Origin: Ricinus communis
Lineage: Eukaryota; Streptophyta; Magnoliopsida; Malpighiales; Euphorbiaceae
Assembly (NCBI RefSeq): GCF_019578655.1
Contig: NC_063260.1
Location: 22,964,888-23,028,887, forward strand
Reading direction: 5' to 3'
DNA length: 64,000 nt
The notes under the pieces were generated by a model. The model was not told the DNA's origin. It saw nothing but the letters and a program-made list of their open reading frames with translations, and did not search any database. A program made the position numbers and the translations under genes. How positions within the stretch are numbered: the first letter of the stretch is position 1; each line of letters begins with the position of its first letter. Of the stretch, positions 61,911-64,000 are shown one piece after another.

Positions 61911-64000
61911 CACTCTGATTGAAGGCTTTACGTTGTTTGGTTAATCTATAAGAGTTCCTGTTTTGTTTTGTTTTTTATTTTTCTTTTGTACTTATTTTGA
62001 GCTTTGATTCCTCATGAAGGGAATTTCAGAAGCTTAGCCTCACCATCCTTATTGACCAACTAGAATATTTTTGTCTCTTAACAATTGTAAGCCATTTTGC
62101 GCTGTACCTCTTGCACTGGGGATCGAGCTTGTTGGTCATCCTTGTCCACGTTTTACCTAACCTAATGAGCTTGATTACTGACAACTATATTTCTTGTTTC
62201 AAAGATATCTTCAAGCTTCTTCACTTTCTGCAGCTCCTTTATATTTCTTCATTTGAGTAATAATAATAATTAAGTCCACTTAATCTACCACATTACTTAT
62301 AGGAAAAATTAATTACATATTAATATCTAATATCATTTATCTAATAAGTATTTTCTATTAATTAATTTTTTTATTATGAGTGACTAGTGGTAATAAATAA
62401 TTCAACTAAATACAAATGCTATATTTAATAAATAATGATACATTACTAACATATAATAACTTTAATTTATATATGACATGCTAAATTAATTTCAGCTAAA
62501 AATTTTTCCTTTCTTCTTCACATGATAACTAATCAAAGACTAAAAAAAATAGTAAACTATCTCGTTAGTACCAAGCTTTTATCACATATATTCAAATGAA
62601 ATTAATTTTTTTAATTTATTTTCTTTCACTACCACATTTATTATTTTTATTTCAATTGATGATACCAATTAAATTAAACATAATAGATATGATGCTAAAA
62701 AAAAATTAAGAAGTTGATACTATTAAAATATAAATAGTAAATTCTTAATACTAACCACGTAATTTATCCACAGAGAGAGATTGACATATTTTTAATATAT
62801 TTAGGGTTGCAATCGGTGAAAGAGATTGATGATTAGAAAAACCTTAGCGAATAAACTGAAAAAATCTCAACAGGAAGGTTGTTAACTAAGTTGACATCTA
62901 CCCACTACATTATAGACATTATTGTTAGATAAATTTTGAATAATTAGAAGTTAAAACCCAAACCAAAATCATTGTTCCATACTGAAGCACATACAAAAGG
63001 ACGAGTCTGACCGCATACATGAAATATAATAAAATGAAGAAAGGAATGATGAGTAGTTGGATATTTAGAATTAATGCAACGATTGATATATTATTAGAAT
63101 GACACGTCTCCTTACTAGCGACCAAGGCAAGTCTTTAATATTCATGGCACTTCCAAGAAAACTCAAACCAAAGCATCTTCTTTAGGTCCCTCTTTTTAGT
63201 CACTCGCACTATCCAATTGCATCTCGACACACCTTTTTTTCTGGATAATTTGCATTTTCATTTACCATCCCAATTTTATGTCTCCCATTATAGACATGTA
63301 TATTGAGTTACAATTATCCAAAGATAATAACTTAGAACTAAATTAATATATACTTGAAAAACCGATTAAATGAATCTATGTATGCATGTACCTAACCAAA
63401 TACATTAGAATATAAGAATATAAAGAGGGTTTAATTCTTTCATCAATTAAAGTATCATTTATGACAATGGATTAAGATCTTTCAGGAGTTGGTAGTAATT
63501 ATGCATCAAAGACATTATAATCCTAGAATTGGGGCCATCCCTATTATTCACATTTTATTTATTGATCCTTTTGTGACGTCGCGACGCCAAAGACAAGACC
63601 AATGAAGTAAACAAGTAGTCTTAATAAAAATGGAACCATATTAGCTTAATTAGGCTAATAATTTGCTAACAAGAAATAAAAAGAAAAATGCTCTCGAGCA
63701 TACATACCTCTCATGCCCTTTGTTTTGCTTCTCACCATCACCATATTCATGCTATTGCATAGAAGAAAATATTATTAAATAAAACATCCAGTGTTCTTTC
63801 CATAAATTTGTTTGCCTAAGCTCATTTTACAATCGGATTAATGTTTTTGGATTCAAAATTAACATCTCAAGACATTAAAACAAATTAATTGTGTATAGGT
63901 TATTTGAGATTATCAATTTTTTCTTAGATTTTACTTAGGGCTGATAATGTGGTAGGCATGGAATGGCGGGAACAGAACGCCATTCTTAACATCATTCATT
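61911..64000. other. AT-rich intergenic DNA at the right edge
   Basis: No gene, RNA or repeat family was recognised. The segment is AT-rich with scattered short runs and continues beyond the window. Confidence 0.55.

Overview
This is a nuclear window from a flowering plant. The protein-coding genes are split by short GT-AG introns, intergenic DNA is very AT-rich, microsatellites are common, and there is a nuclear insertion of chloroplast DNA. Every recognisable protein is of eudicot type and closest in my recollection to Arabidopsis and rosid homologues; the species cannot be fixed from the sequence. Nothing prokaryotic or viral, no CRISPR array and no convincing tRNA or rRNA gene was seen.

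Layout, left to right. At 1-3.9 kb is AT-rich DNA with small repeats. At 3.9-7.8 kb (+) is a CCCH zinc-finger protein of the FRIGIDA-ESSENTIAL 1 type, followed by a long intron-like or 3'UTR-like stretch to about 11 kb. At 12.7-13.6 kb (+) is a dormancy/auxin-associated protein (DRM family) with two possible last exons. At 16.8-21.1 kb (-) is a RING1-type Polycomb E3 ubiquitin ligase with ten exons. At 22.4-27.8 kb (+) is the peroxisomal (glyoxysomal) processing protease DEG15 with fourteen exons and a C-terminal SKL. At 30.0-32.1 kb (+) is a mitochondrial carrier of the basic amino acid (BAC) type. At 33.1-35.9 kb (-) is an SPL3-like SBP-box factor with a miR156/157 target site in its 3'UTR. 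At 38.6-41.7 kb (-) is the ER glucosyltransferase ALG10. At 42.9-44.6 kb is a mosaic plastid insertion (rps4, ycf2, trnI intron, rbcL pieces). At 53.3-54.5 kb (+) is a Dof zinc-finger transcription factor. The last 9.5 kb is AT-rich DNA with decayed retroelement pieces near 61-62 kb.

I rebuilt all eight genes exon by exon. In each, the splice phases agree and the total coding length is a multiple of three, so all eight appear intact. They do not form a pathway, but three (FES1-like, RING1-like, SPL3-like) belong to families that act on flowering time or phase change. From memory of the Arabidopsis map, the gene content merges two paralogous Arabidopsis segments: At2g33810-At2g33835 (SPL3, BAC1, DRM2, FES1) and At1g28310-At1g28330 (Dof, DEG15, DRM1). 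I found no new biological system. The most useful observations are the mosaic plastid insertion, the merged synteny, the DRM alternative last exon, the microRNA site, and last exons that simple ORF calling would miss.
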